In this document: positions 1-7,645 of the stretch, piece by piece
How positions within the stretch are numbered: position 1 is the first letter of the stretch
How the letters are laid out: each line of letters starts with the position of its first letter
Source: an uncultured Mycoplasmatota bacterium
GTDB taxonomy: Bacteria; Bacillota_I; Bacilli_A; RF39; UBA660
Assembly: GCA_947649365.1 (NCBI GenBank)
Contig: CANSRH010000002.1
Span: 24,414 to 88,413 of the forward strand
DNA length: 64,000 nt
Reading direction: 5' to 3'
Notes under the pieces: generated by a model
What the model was told of the DNA's origin: nothing
The model's database searches: none
Seen by the model: only the letters and a program-made list of their open reading frames with translations
Translations under genes and position numbers: made by a program

Positions 1-170
1 TTTTCAAGTCTACTTTCTAATTCTTCATAGCTAATTCTAAATCCTACAATTTTTACTACCACAGCAATAGCAACAATAATTAAAAGCATAACAAAAGCTA
101 CACTTCCAAAAAGAGTTACTTTTTGCTTATTGTTTTTAATATATTCTTTTATCTTATCCACTATTTTCAT
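1..170 (-). CDS. Membrane-anchored protein, N-terminal fragment (runs off the window)
   Basis: The first 56 codons are visible. The ATG at 170 follows a GGGTGA ribosome site. A basic, Lys/Asn-rich cytoplasmic stretch (residues 1-18) is followed by one strongly hydrophobic segment (about 19-42, rich in Val/Ile/Ala) and then a charged stretch ending at the window edge, so it should be a single-pass protein with the bulk outside. It lies just beyond the terminator of the VirB2-like gene, so it may be a separate unit or a read-through continuation of the pilus locus. The family is not recognisable from this fragment. Confidence 0.6.
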   Translation of the reverse strand, partial: MKIVDKIKEYIKNNKQKVTLFGSVAFVMLLIIVAIAVVVKIVGFRISYEELESRLE

Positions 171-204
171 CGAATCACCCATGCTTTCATAATAACATGC
201 AGAC

Positions 205-231
205 AAAAAAAAAGCAATTCTTACAATTGCT
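205..231 (-). terminator. Intrinsic terminator after the VirB2-like gene
   Basis: On the minus strand a 7-bp stem (AGCAATT/AATTGCT) with a 5-nt loop overlaps the stop codon and is followed by a run of eight T. It ends the transcript of the 140-residue membrane protein gene. Confidence 0.8.
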
Positions 232-653
232 TATCTACCATTATCATCGTCACTAGCACCGCCTGAACCAGTTCCACCTTTCCAAGCAGTATCAGCCAAG
301 TTATCACATTCTGAATCACCAGGATTTGAAATACAAGTTCTACATACTTTAAAATCATCTTGAACAGCTTCTTCATTGAAATCAGACACAATTCCCATAA
401 CAAATGTAACAATTGTTGGTAATAGGAAAATAACCACAGCAGCAATCGCTCTTCTTATCAAAGAACTAGTCGCTTTCTTAATTTCATCTTCTTTACTTGC
501 TATAACAGCCTTTCCTAAATCAATAATTCCAAAAATAATTAATAAAATTGGAATAGCAACTTTAAAAACTAATAAAACATATCCTACAATTTGCCAAATA
601 TTTGCAGTAGAAGTACAAAATCCTATTCCAGCCATTGTTAAAAACATATCCAT
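231..653 (-). CDS. Small VirB2/TrbC-like integral membrane protein
   Basis: The 140-residue protein has two long hydrophobic helices (about 20-45 and 66-88) separated by a short charged loop (ASKEDEIKKATSS), the layout of VirB2/TrbC-type pilin subunits and related small membrane proteins. The C-terminal tail holds three Cys (CRTC and one more) and a Gly/Ser/Asp-rich end. The ATG is preceded by GAGGAGG. The gene has its own promoter at 684-712 and its own terminator, so it is transcribed apart from the Tad-like operon it follows. A pilus-related role is inferred from fold and position only; it could equally be an unrelated two-helix membrane protein. Confidence 0.6.
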   Translation of the reverse strand: MDMFLTMAGIGFCTSTANIWQIVGYVLLVFKVAIPILLIIFGIIDLGKAVIASKEDEIKKATSSLIRRAIAAVVIFLLPTIVTFVMGIVSDFNEEAVQDDFKVCRTCISNPGDSECDNLADTAWKGGTGSGGASDDDNGR

Positions 654-683
654 AATATAAACCTCCTCGTTTCTTACACTATC

Positions 684-712
684 ATTTTACCTATTATTCC
701 CAGCAATGTCAA
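684..712 (-). promoter_or_regulatory. SigA-type promoter of the VirB2-like gene
   Basis: The minus strand reads TTGACA, 17 nt, TAAAAT, a near-consensus housekeeping promoter about 30 nt upstream of the ATG at 653. It makes this gene independent of the pilus operon that ends at about 884. Confidence 0.8.
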
Positions 713-883
713 GATTTACAATTAGATTTTACAATAAAGTGTTAAATTGTTAAATAAGTGAAGTTTTAAATACTTCTATCACTTTCTTGAATCAACAAAA
801 AAAATTCTTTCTCCTCGAACTTAGCAAAAAATTCTTGAAGAAATGTAATATTTTCTGTATTTGTCATTATTTAAGTAACTTTT

Positions 884-911
884 AAAAAAAACTTAAGTTT
901 TCACTTAAGTT
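884..911 (-). terminator. Terminator of the Tad-like pilus operon
   Basis: An 8-bp stem of ACTTAAGT repeats with a GAAA loop on the minus strand is followed by at least seven T. It overlaps the stop codon of the TadZ-like gene and closes the operon that starts near 11.25 kb. Confidence 0.8.
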
Positions 912-1905
912 AAGATTTAAATATATTAAATAATTTATTATTTTTTTGTTCTTCCCCGAAACCTTCTTCAAAGCGAGAAAAACCAAGCTTTATTAAAAAT
1001 TCTTCAATCACTTTATGATGATCCAACTTATCATCCAAATAAGGAATATTATAAAACACTTTACTCTTTGATTCATATTCAAAATCTTTAACATCTCTTT
1101 GATTCAATATACTTCGGTTCAGTACAATTTTCTTATCACGAAGTTTCTCAAAAGTTCGTTTATCTTTACGAATCAATTTATTCAATTTAATTAATCCTGG
1201 TTCAATCAAATAAATAACCTCTGTACAAGCACTAATACTTCCTCGATCATTTAAATCCACCAAAATAACTTCTGCTTCTTGATTGGTTGCTATAAAAGCT
1301 GGCAAATCCAAACTAGAAGTTGTTTTAAGTGACTTATCATTCAAATAAATAAAATCATGTTCATCCACTTCAACAGCAATTACATTGTACTTCTTGGCAA
1401 GTTGTTTCTTTAATAAATAAGTAAGCGTAGTAGAACCTGCATGATGAGTAACATTTTTTATTCCAATCACACGTAAATTCAGCTTATTGTAATCTCCACC
1501 ACCAGAATCTTCTGTTCCAACAACATTCAACTGATGATACTGAGCAACATCTTTATAAGTATTTGGATTATTAATTAAAAATTTGATGGCATCAATATTT
1601 CTTGTAAAATTATAAATTCCCATCGAAATCAAACTTGATAAAAACTTAGCAGAGTTCACCACTTCAGAATCATCAAGTAACAAAATAATATTACTCACAT
1701 CCATACTTACAGACAAACTTTGTAACACAGCAATATCTTGATAATTTTTTAAAGCCGTAATATCCAAAATCATCTTATTATAATAAAAATTTGTAAACTG
1801 ACTTACTAAATCTTCTACTTCAAATTCTCCACTAATACTTTTAATAATATCTACATCTAATGTCCCCAACAACGATTGATATTTATTTGACACTATAACA
1901 TTCAC
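910..1905 (-). CDS. tadZ: TadZ/CpaE-like atypical ParA-family protein
   Basis: At 331 residues with an N-terminal receiver-like half (1-125) and a C-terminal ParA/MinD-like half (from about 145), this fits TadZ/CpaE proteins, which localise Tad pilus machines at the membrane. The expected Walker A loop is altered: where KGGxGKTT is usual, the protein reads HHAGSTTLT (near residues 154-162), so the catalytic Lys is replaced by Ser. A degenerate P-loop is a known trait of some TadZ proteins. It is the last gene of the pilus operon, 3 nt after the preceding pseudopilin gene. The role is inferred from fold and context. Confidence 0.75.
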   Translation of the reverse strand: MNVIVSNKYQSLLGTLDVDIIKSISGEFEVEDLVSQFTNFYYNKMILDITALKNYQDIAVLQSLSVSMDVSNIILLLDDSEVVNSAKFLSSLISMGIYNFTRNIDAIKFLINNPNTYKDVAQYHQLNVVGTEDSGGGDYNKLNLRVIGIKNVTHHAGSTTLTYLLKKQLAKKYNVIAVEVDEHDFIYLNDKSLKTTSSLDLPAFIATNQEAEVILVDLNDRGSISACTEVIYLIEPGLIKLNKLIRKDKRTFEKLRDKKIVLNRSILNQRDVKDFEYESKSKVFYNIPYLDDKLDHHKVIEEFLIKLGFSRFEEGFGEEQKNNKLFNIFKS

Positions 1906-1908
1906 TTT

Positions 1909-2397
1909 TTATTCCTCCTTAGCAATTAAATGATCTGCAGGATGAACTACATCCCCAGTCGCCCCATTGACACCAAACGTAAATATATCTCCTAAAACAG
2001 GTAAATTAAAATGAAAAAATATATTTACTTTATAATAAACCTTTCCTGCATTATTAGAAGAAGGGGCTTTAATTTTGCTTATACAATAATAATACTTCTT
2101 TTTATCATTCGTAACAAGTTCAATGGTTGGACTATTTAAGTTAGAAACACCATAACTATCAAGAGCACAAGGCCGCATGACTGCATACCCATTTCCCTTT
2201 AAATAATTATTCATAATAGCAATGCTTCCATCTGATTTGTCTGTAACCCCTTCTTGTTGTTCAATAATCGTCATCAATTGATTTCTTACTTTAAATGCTT
2301 TGGTATAATTCAAAGACAAAGCAAGAAAAGCTACGAAAATGAGCATAAACACAATGACGAGTTGTGTAATCCAAGTTCCTCCAATCGCTTCTCTCAT
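1909..2397 (-). CDS. TadE-like pseudopilin, paralogue A
   Basis: The 162-residue protein begins MREAIGGTW and runs directly into one hydrophobic helix (about 10-30), then an exported domain with two Cys (at about 77 and 105) that could form a disulfide. The N-terminus is almost identical to the next gene upstream (2401-2859), and the exported domains also align (KAFxV, EGV, YYxV, FNLP/LDLP), so the two are tandem paralogues. The M-[KR]-E-[AS]-x-x-G start followed at once by the helix resembles a class III (prepilin) signal. A minor pilin role is inferred. Confidence 0.7.
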   Translation of the reverse strand: MREAIGGTWITQLVIVFMLIFVAFLALSLNYTKAFKVRNQLMTIIEQQEGVTDKSDGSIAIMNNYLKGNGYAVMRPCALDSYGVSNLNSPTIELVTNDKKKYYYCISKIKAPSSNNAGKVYYKVNIFFHFNLPVLGDIFTFGVNGATGDVVHPADHLIAKEE

Positions 2398-2400
2398 AAA

Positions 2401-2859
2401 TTACCCCCTACTCCTACTAATAATCTTTGTATCTCCTGATACCTTAAAATTAAAAACACTTCGGAAAATAGGTAAATCAAGTTGGTAAAATACAAGGACT
2501 CTGTAATAACTCATATCAGGCATATCCGATGACTCATGTATAGTTTTTTTTGCTATACAAAATGCTGAATTACGAGAATCTATATGTCCATCTCGATTAT
2601 ACCCCATATAACCATCAGGACATTTTCCTGTTGTTCGATAAGAAGTAGCTTTTAAATAGCCCACAATCTTTTGAATTGCTTCATCAGAATCAGGATTATT
2701 TAAAGAAACTCCTTCTTTTCTCTCAATTTCTTTAATAATTGTATCTTTTACCTGAAATGCTTTCGTATGGTTAATCGTCAAACACATGTAACCTGTAAAA
2801 AGCAAAACGAAAAAAATGACAATTTGAAAAATCCAAGTACCACCTATCGCTTCTCTCAT
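2401..2859 (-). CDS. TadE-like pseudopilin, paralogue B
   Basis: The 152-residue protein is a paralogue of the adjacent 162-residue one: same start (MREAIGGTW), one hydrophobic helix (10-29), then a soluble domain with two Cys and the shared YYRV and LDLP motifs. The start at 2859 lies 19 nt downstream of the small pilin-like gene, within the pilus operon. TadE/TadF-type minor pilins usually have this single-helix plus globular layout. Prepilin processing after Gly6 or Gly7 is inferred. Confidence 0.7.
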   Translation of the reverse strand: MREAIGGTWIFQIVIFFVLLFTGYMCLTINHTKAFQVKDTIIKEIERKEGVSLNNPDSDEAIQKIVGYLKATSYRTTGKCPDGYMGYNRDGHIDSRNSAFCIAKKTIHESSDMPDMSYYRVLVFYQLDLPIFRSVFNFKVSGDTKIISRSRG

Positions 2860-2878
2860 ACTAGCACCACCTTAAAGG

Positions 2879-3118
2879 TTACCCTTTCCAAACGCACTGA
2901 AAATCAGTACCTTCCTGACGACCATTCTTATAATATTTACAAGTTACTTTTCCATCACGCAAAGTTCTTTTATCACAAATAGCATCACTGCATTTATTCG
3001 TAGCAATGAATGTATTTTTTATATTTGGCCATAAAACAGCAAAGAAAAAGACCGATAGGATTGCTACCGCTAAAACAATAACGACTGTCATATTTAGTTC
3101 TCCTGTGGCCTCTTTCAT
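2879..3118 (-). CDS. Small Flp-type pilin-like protein, copy 2
   Basis: The 79-residue protein starts MKEATGELNMTVV, followed by a hydrophobic helix (about 10-30) ending in WPNIK, then about 45 exported residues with four Cys. Start and helix are nearly identical to the neighbouring 87-residue protein, but the tails differ. Flp pilins are short proteins with a Gly-ended leader and an N-terminal helix. Here the leader is only about six residues and Glu lies at +1 rather than +5 after the Gly, so standard TadV-type cleavage is uncertain. A pilus subunit role is inferred. Confidence 0.65.
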   Translation of the reverse strand: MKEATGELNMTVVIVLAVAILSVFFFAVLWPNIKNTFIATNKCSDAICDKRTLRDGKVTCKYYKNGRQEGTDFQCVWKG

Positions 3119-3137
3119 TCTTTTAACTCCTTTTTAA

Positions 3138-3401
3138 TTATTCAGATTGGGCACCATTCTTAAAAGTACAAGTTCCAGACCAAGTTTCATTACCTTTTTC
3201 ATCATATGCAACGCATGATGAACACTTTGTAGCATCTCCACTTGTTGTACAATTCCCACATTGCGCAGTAGCACAATAAGTACTTGCCATAATACTACTT
3301 TTAATATTTGGCCATACAAACGCATAGAAGAATGCTGCAACAGCTGCAATAGCTACTACGGTAACGACCGTCATATTTAATTCTCCAGTTGCCTCTTTCA
3401 T
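3138..3401 (-). CDS. Small Flp-type pilin-like protein, copy 1
   Basis: The 87-residue protein shares MKEATGELNMTVV and the helix with copy 2, then carries a tail with six Cys including CGNC and CSSC arrangements. The ATG follows a GGAGGAA site. It lies between TadC and the second pilin-like gene, where major pilin genes sit in Tad loci. The Cys-rich exported tail suggests disulfide-stabilised subunits. Whether both copies polymerise or one is a minor subunit cannot be told from sequence. Confidence 0.65.
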   Translation of the reverse strand: MKEATGELNMTVVTVVAIAAVAAFFYAFVWPNIKSSIMASTYCATAQCGNCTTSGDATKCSSCVAYDEKGNETWSGTCTFKNGAQSE

Positions 3402-3464
3402 TAATAAATTCCTCCTCTATTTTCTATTTCTTATTATAACTTCTTTTAACAAATATATCAATAT

Positions 3465-4253
3465 TTATAATCCCATTAACATTAAAACTGCGAATATTAA
3501 CAATATCATAACTCCAAGACCTGTTGTAATTAACATACTCATGGTCTTTGATTCCATTTTTTCTAAACGTTCTTTATAACGAGTTTCACGAGCTTTTTGT
3601 TGCAAATTCGAAATGGTTTTAGAAAATGCAAGCAATTGATCTTGTTTATGTTCTTGACGACCTAAACTCAAACGATATAGTAAACGCATCATACGCATGG
3701 AATCTCTAACAGGATATTCTTTTGCAAAATTTACATAAGGGTCAATTTTATCATTACCAGCATTAATCTCATTAATTAACTCTTGCAAACCTTCTCTAAA
3801 AATTTCTGGAGCATCATTAATGGATTTACCTATCGCAACAGGAACCGTATAATGTTGAATCAAAATTTCCAAACTCTTCAAATAATGTGGTAACATCGAA
3901 TTAATTTCATGCAAATGAGCCCTATAGTATTTCTTTATATTGAAATAATCCAACTTAAAAATCAAGTACCCACCTAAGAAACAAAACAATAAAGTTACAT
4001 AATTCAATTTTGAAATAAAACAGAAAACCAAAACAATAATTGTGATTAATCCATTTCGGATTCGTTTATTAAACAAAATATCACCATTTACACCAGTTCC
4101 ATATTTTGCTTTAACATAAAAATCCCAATCATCCTCTTTTAATTTTCTAAAATACACTTCATTGTCCGCAATAAAGCGATTTGCACTAATACGACCCGTA
4201 TAATTCATAACGTAAAGGATAATAACTCCTATAATTAATATCTCTATAGCCAT
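3465..4253 (-). CDS. tadC: TadC-like pilus platform membrane protein
   Basis: At 262 residues it has hydrophobic segments near 1-16, 70-100 and 238-260 around a cytoplasmic helical region, the T2SSF/TadC layout. It starts 2 nt after the stop of the TadB-like gene, the usual tadA-tadB-tadC order. TadB and TadC form the inner membrane platform that couples the TadA motor to pilin assembly. It is slightly short for the family. Identity rests on fold, size and order rather than on a strong motif. Confidence 0.75.
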   Translation of the reverse strand: MAIEILIIGVIILYVMNYTGRISANRFIADNEVYFRKLKEDDWDFYVKAKYGTGVNGDILFNKRIRNGLITIIVLVFCFISKLNYVTLLFCFLGGYLIFKLDYFNIKKYYRAHLHEINSMLPHYLKSLEILIQHYTVPVAIGKSINDAPEIFREGLQELINEINAGNDKIDPYVNFAKEYPVRDSMRMMRLLYRLSLGRQEHKQDQLLAFSKTISNLQQKARETRYKERLEKMESKTMSMLITTGLGVMILLIFAVLMLMGL

Positions 4254-4255
4254 TA

Positions 4256-5149
4256 TTACTCTACCCCCACATCTGCATTATAATACTTCTCACCACTAAG
4301 AAGGAAATAACAATTAATAATAATAATCAAATGAAGGATTAACTTAACATACCAAATATCCAAAAGCTCAATATAACTATCCGTTCCAAGTAAAAACTGC
4401 ATCGCCATAACAAGTAAGAAAAGAGCCAAACCAAACGTAATAAAACGTTTATGGAAATTCTTACGATCCGCTTGGTCACGATATACACCTTCAACAAGAG
4501 CATCAATATCTTGACTCATATTTTCAAGAGCTTCTCCTGAATCCTTAGCACCTTCTTTTGTAATTTGTAAAAACAATTGATTCATATTTTTTACCATATA
4601 GAAAGGATACTTTTCATTAAAAAACTCAATTGATTCATCAATCGTACCATTTTGGTAAGACATATCAATCATTGTTCTAACATCTTGTAATACAGGATTC
4701 TCTAAAATTCCTGAATCTCTTACACCTTCCAAAGACTTAACAAAACTTTGCGTCGTAGTAAACTCCATAATGACATTGGTAGTATAAATTTGAATTTGTT
4801 CAAAAATAAACTCACTATAAATTTTTTGATATCTCAAGTAAGCCAAATAAGGAATAAAAGCAACTGCAACTAGGGCATAAACAATAGAAATAACAATATT
4901 ATAAAAATAAAGATAAGAAATTCCTCCTGCAATTCCAGCAAATATTACAATCTGGCTAGTATACTGACGAGTTGTAAATTCTTGTCCCAAAGACTTTACC
5001 TTTTCTCTCACTTCTTTATAACTATAAGGAGCAAATTTTTCATAAGTATCTTGTACTTGTGTAACGAAAAAACGATACACATTCTCTCCATTGTTCTTTC
5101 GATAAGATACAACATAAATTCCAATAATCCATAAAAGTATCAATTCCAT
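4256..5149 (-). CDS. tadB: TadB-like pilus platform membrane protein
   Basis: At 297 residues it has an N-terminal helix (1-15), a hydrophobic pair at about 66-105, a long cytoplasmic region with the T2SSF-like stretch (about 115-235, TTTQSFVKSLEGV and TKEGAKDSGEALENMSQDI) and two C-terminal helices (237-290). It lies directly downstream of the ATPase gene. It is expected to form the assembly platform with TadC in the cytoplasmic membrane. Confidence 0.78.
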   Translation of the reverse strand: MELILLWIIGIYVVSYRKNNGENVYRFFVTQVQDTYEKFAPYSYKEVREKVKSLGQEFTTRQYTSQIVIFAGIAGGISYLYFYNIVISIVYALVAVAFIPYLAYLRYQKIYSEFIFEQIQIYTTNVIMEFTTTQSFVKSLEGVRDSGILENPVLQDVRTMIDMSYQNGTIDESIEFFNEKYPFYMVKNMNQLFLQITKEGAKDSGEALENMSQDIDALVEGVYRDQADRKNFHKRFITFGLALFLLVMAMQFLLGTDSYIELLDIWYVKLILHLIIIINCYFLLSGEKYYNADVGVE

Positions 5150-5165
5150 ATTTACACCTACTTTC

Positions 5166-6335
5166 CTATAATGTTTCCGTATTAGCCATTCTTGGCATAA
5201 CAGGAGTAGTATTTTGACTTACATGCAATCTTTGCACAGTACTTTGTGCTCCACCACTTTGTGTCGAAGGATTGGTCCTAAAAATATCATCAGGTAAAAT
5301 CACTCCTTGAATCGATAAATAATCACGCAAATGGTTCGTTGGATTATTCAAAGTAAACTTCCCATCCATCGTTTTTTGATAGATAGTATTGGTTTTTGGT
5401 TTGTTTTCTTCATCTACATAAAATTCACAAATTTCCATAATTTCACGTTGAAATCTACCCAAAGTTTTACTCATATACCCTTTTACATACACACCAATTT
5501 GAACATAACGATGAATGGTTGATAAAAACTGTTCCACTTCTTGATTTGTCTCAAGCAAACTATACATACGCATAGGAATACTAGCTGCTTTATCCGAGTG
5601 AATGGTTGACAAAATATGATGTCCAGAAGAAATCGAGTTACGAACAGCAAGCACAGCTTCTGCACTACGAACCTCTGAAAGTAATATCCAAATTGGATTC
5701 TGTCGCATACAAGTAACCAAAACATCAGTATAACTCGCAATATTATTCGTTTTCATAGCAACAATATCACGATGAGGAAAAATACGATCCAAATGAAGTT
5801 CCAAAGTATCTTCGATGGAAATAATCTTTTCATCTTCTTTGGTAGTGCTTGCTAAATACTTAACAAGCTCTGTTTTTCCAGAACCAGTCTCTCCACTTAC
5901 AATAATATTCGCATGTCCTTGTACACATTGTAACAAAAAATCCAGTAAATCCTCTGAAACATATTGTTCATTAATCAACTTTTCTTTATTCAAACGAATC
6001 TTCGCTGGTGTTTTACGAATCAAACAAGCAATTCCGTTTGTAGCAATTGAATCATGGACAAAGTTAAGACGCAACTCTGTTGACTCAGCATCCAAAAAAG
6101 GATGAGCCATATTAAAAGTTTTTCCCATAACATTGGAACACTGAAACGCCAACTTTTCCATCAAAGCATTATTCACATCTGGTCGTTCTACTTTAAATAC
6201 ACCACGAGATAAAGTCTTAAGCCAAACCTGTCCACCATTACTATAAGAAATATCGGTGATATCATCTTGACTTAAAAATTCCTCAAGCGGTCCAAAATCG
6301 AGTTGGGAGAAAATAGCGTCATTCACATTTCTCAC
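5166..6335 (-). CDS. tadA: TadA/CpaF-type secretion ATPase
   Basis: The 389-residue protein is a VirB11/PilB-superfamily ATPase that powers pilus assembly. Walker A is clear (GETGSGKTE, about 147-155), an Asp-box-like EDTLELHLD follows, and the Walker B region reads IWILLSEVRSAEA, where most CpaF proteins have GEVRG. The SSGHHILSTIHS stretch matches the conserved GHxGSLSTIHA of the family. The C-terminus is Ser/Thr/Gln-rich. It sits between CpaB and TadB, 20 nt after cpaB, so it is the motor of the operon. Confidence 0.9.
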   Translation of the reverse strand: MRNVNDAIFSQLDFGPLEEFLSQDDITDISYSNGGQVWLKTLSRGVFKVERPDVNNALMEKLAFQCSNVMGKTFNMAHPFLDAESTELRLNFVHDSIATNGIACLIRKTPAKIRLNKEKLINEQYVSEDLLDFLLQCVQGHANIIVSGETGSGKTELVKYLASTTKEDEKIISIEDTLELHLDRIFPHRDIVAMKTNNIASYTDVLVTCMRQNPIWILLSEVRSAEAVLAVRNSISSGHHILSTIHSDKAASIPMRMYSLLETNQEVEQFLSTIHRYVQIGVYVKGYMSKTLGRFQREIMEICEFYVDEENKPKTNTIYQKTMDGKFTLNNPTNHLRDYLSIQGVILPDDIFRTNPSTQSGGAQSTVQRLHVSQNTTPVMPRMANTETL

Positions 6336-6355
6336 CCTTTCTATTCTTTTACTTT

Positions 6356-7201
6356 TTACTCATTATTGTTATTATCATTATCACTATTATTATCTGGAGT
6401 TGGTGTTGTTGTCGTTACATTTTGTGGAATCGTAGCACTCTTCGATAAAATAAAGTTACGGATATAATCACTAGACACAACTGTATCACCAGGATTCAAG
6501 CTATAAGATTTATTTCTTGGTACAGGAATAATTTCAATAGAAGAACCTGTAATATATCCAGCCTTCATTAATAGTTCATACATATCATTTGGCACAGCAA
6601 ACAAAATTTCTGATGGAGTACGAGATTCAACTGTTGTCTCAAAAACATGATTTCCTTGACTATCTTTAACAGCATATACTTCAATACTCTCAATCATTTT
6701 ACCAAACATAACCTTTTGTGTTTCATCAATTCCTTTAAAATACAAATCAATATAATTTCCAGGATAAATGGAATTTCCATACGTAGTATGCAAATCCACC
6801 TTTAAACTATAAAGTGTATATTGATCAGGAATGTTTTCAAACGCACTATCAGGCATTTCATCAGAACTTAACACTTGTGATTGATAAAACAAACTATTGG
6901 CTGGAATCGTTGTTCCAAAAGCAACATATTGATTAATCAATTGTTGTGCATTCGTAATCAAGTTTTGACTATTTTTTACTACACTACTTGATACTTCCAT
7001 GTAACCAATCATATCAGAAGTAATAAGTGTACGACTAGACAATTCCTCCTTTGCATAAGGTACAGTGATCGGAGTAGTCGCTTGTTTTACACGATAATTA
7101 TAACCAATGTACAAAACAAGAATCCCTAACAAAACTCCTAAAATCGTTACTGTGTTTTTGTTACTCAAAAATCTTTTGATTGTTGTTAAAATATTTCCCA
7201 T
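6356..7201 (-). CDS. cpaB: CpaB-like SAF-domain pilus assembly protein
   Basis: The 281-residue protein has one N-terminal transmembrane helix (about 16-33) and then a SAF-type domain (about 42-115, with PYAKEELSSRTLITSDMI and VAFGTTIPANSLF) followed by the RcpC-like region, as in CpaB/RcpC proteins that act outside the membrane in Tad pilus biogenesis. The C-terminus is a low-complexity Thr/Pro/Asn/Asp tail. It directly precedes the ATPase gene in the operon. Confidence 0.82.
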   Translation of the reverse strand: MGNILTTIKRFLSNKNTVTILGVLLGILVLYIGYNYRVKQATTPITVPYAKEELSSRTLITSDMIGYMEVSSSVVKNSQNLITNAQQLINQYVAFGTTIPANSLFYQSQVLSSDEMPDSAFENIPDQYTLYSLKVDLHTTYGNSIYPGNYIDLYFKGIDETQKVMFGKMIESIEVYAVKDSQGNHVFETTVESRTPSEILFAVPNDMYELLMKAGYITGSSIEIIPVPRNKSYSLNPGDTVVSSDYIRNFILSKSATIPQNVTTTTPTPDNNSDNDNNNNE

Positions 7202-7232
7202 TTTTATTTCCTCCTAAAATATTTATATGAAA

Positions 7233-7640
7233 CTATTCTTGAGCAGAAAGCTCTAAAATAGCATCCACTTTGTTGACAATATCGAATGAGGTAGCATCCC
7301 CCATGACATTAAATGACTTACTTTTGGTAGCGACCCGAACACTTACCTTTGGGGGTGCCTCATAAATACCATAAAACGATATTTCATACGTATTCAAGCT
7401 TACATTCTCTGCAAATCTTCGTAAGAAAGATTCCACAAATTTTTCAGCATCAATCTTCAGTTCCCCATATTCTCGGTAATAACCATAGTTGACAGCATCA
7501 ATCATAGCAGCTTCTGTCACTTCTTTTACTAAATAATAGTCTTCTGTATTTTGTGTCGTTACACTAGAGATTAACATCATAATGACTACCACAAAAACAC
7601 CCAACATAATCAACCAATAACCCCAATAGGATTCCTTCAT
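7233..7640 (-). CDS. TadE-like single-helix pilus-associated protein
   Basis: The 135-residue protein starts MKESYWGYW and goes straight into a hydrophobic helix (about 8-27), then an exported domain without Cys. The start shares the M-[KR]-E-[AS]-x-x-G pattern with the four pilin-like proteins downstream in the operon. Position between the large Cys-rich protein and CpaB suggests a minor subunit or assembly factor. No specific family can be assigned by eye. Confidence 0.6.
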   Translation of the reverse strand: MKESYWGYWLIMLGVFVVVIMMLISSVTTQNTEDYYLVKEVTEAAMIDAVNYGYYREYGELKIDAEKFVESFLRRFAENVSLNTYEISFYGIYEAPPKVSVRVATKSKSFNVMGDATSFDIVNKVDAILELSAQE

Positions 7641-7645
7641 TCTTC

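Noticed and set aside
766..867. A 33-codon frame on the minus strand (ATG at 867) between the pilus terminator and the VirB2-like promoter
   Set aside because: No ribosome site or promoter precedes it, and it lies in the gap after a terminator. Low-complexity Phe/Glu sequence suggests chance.
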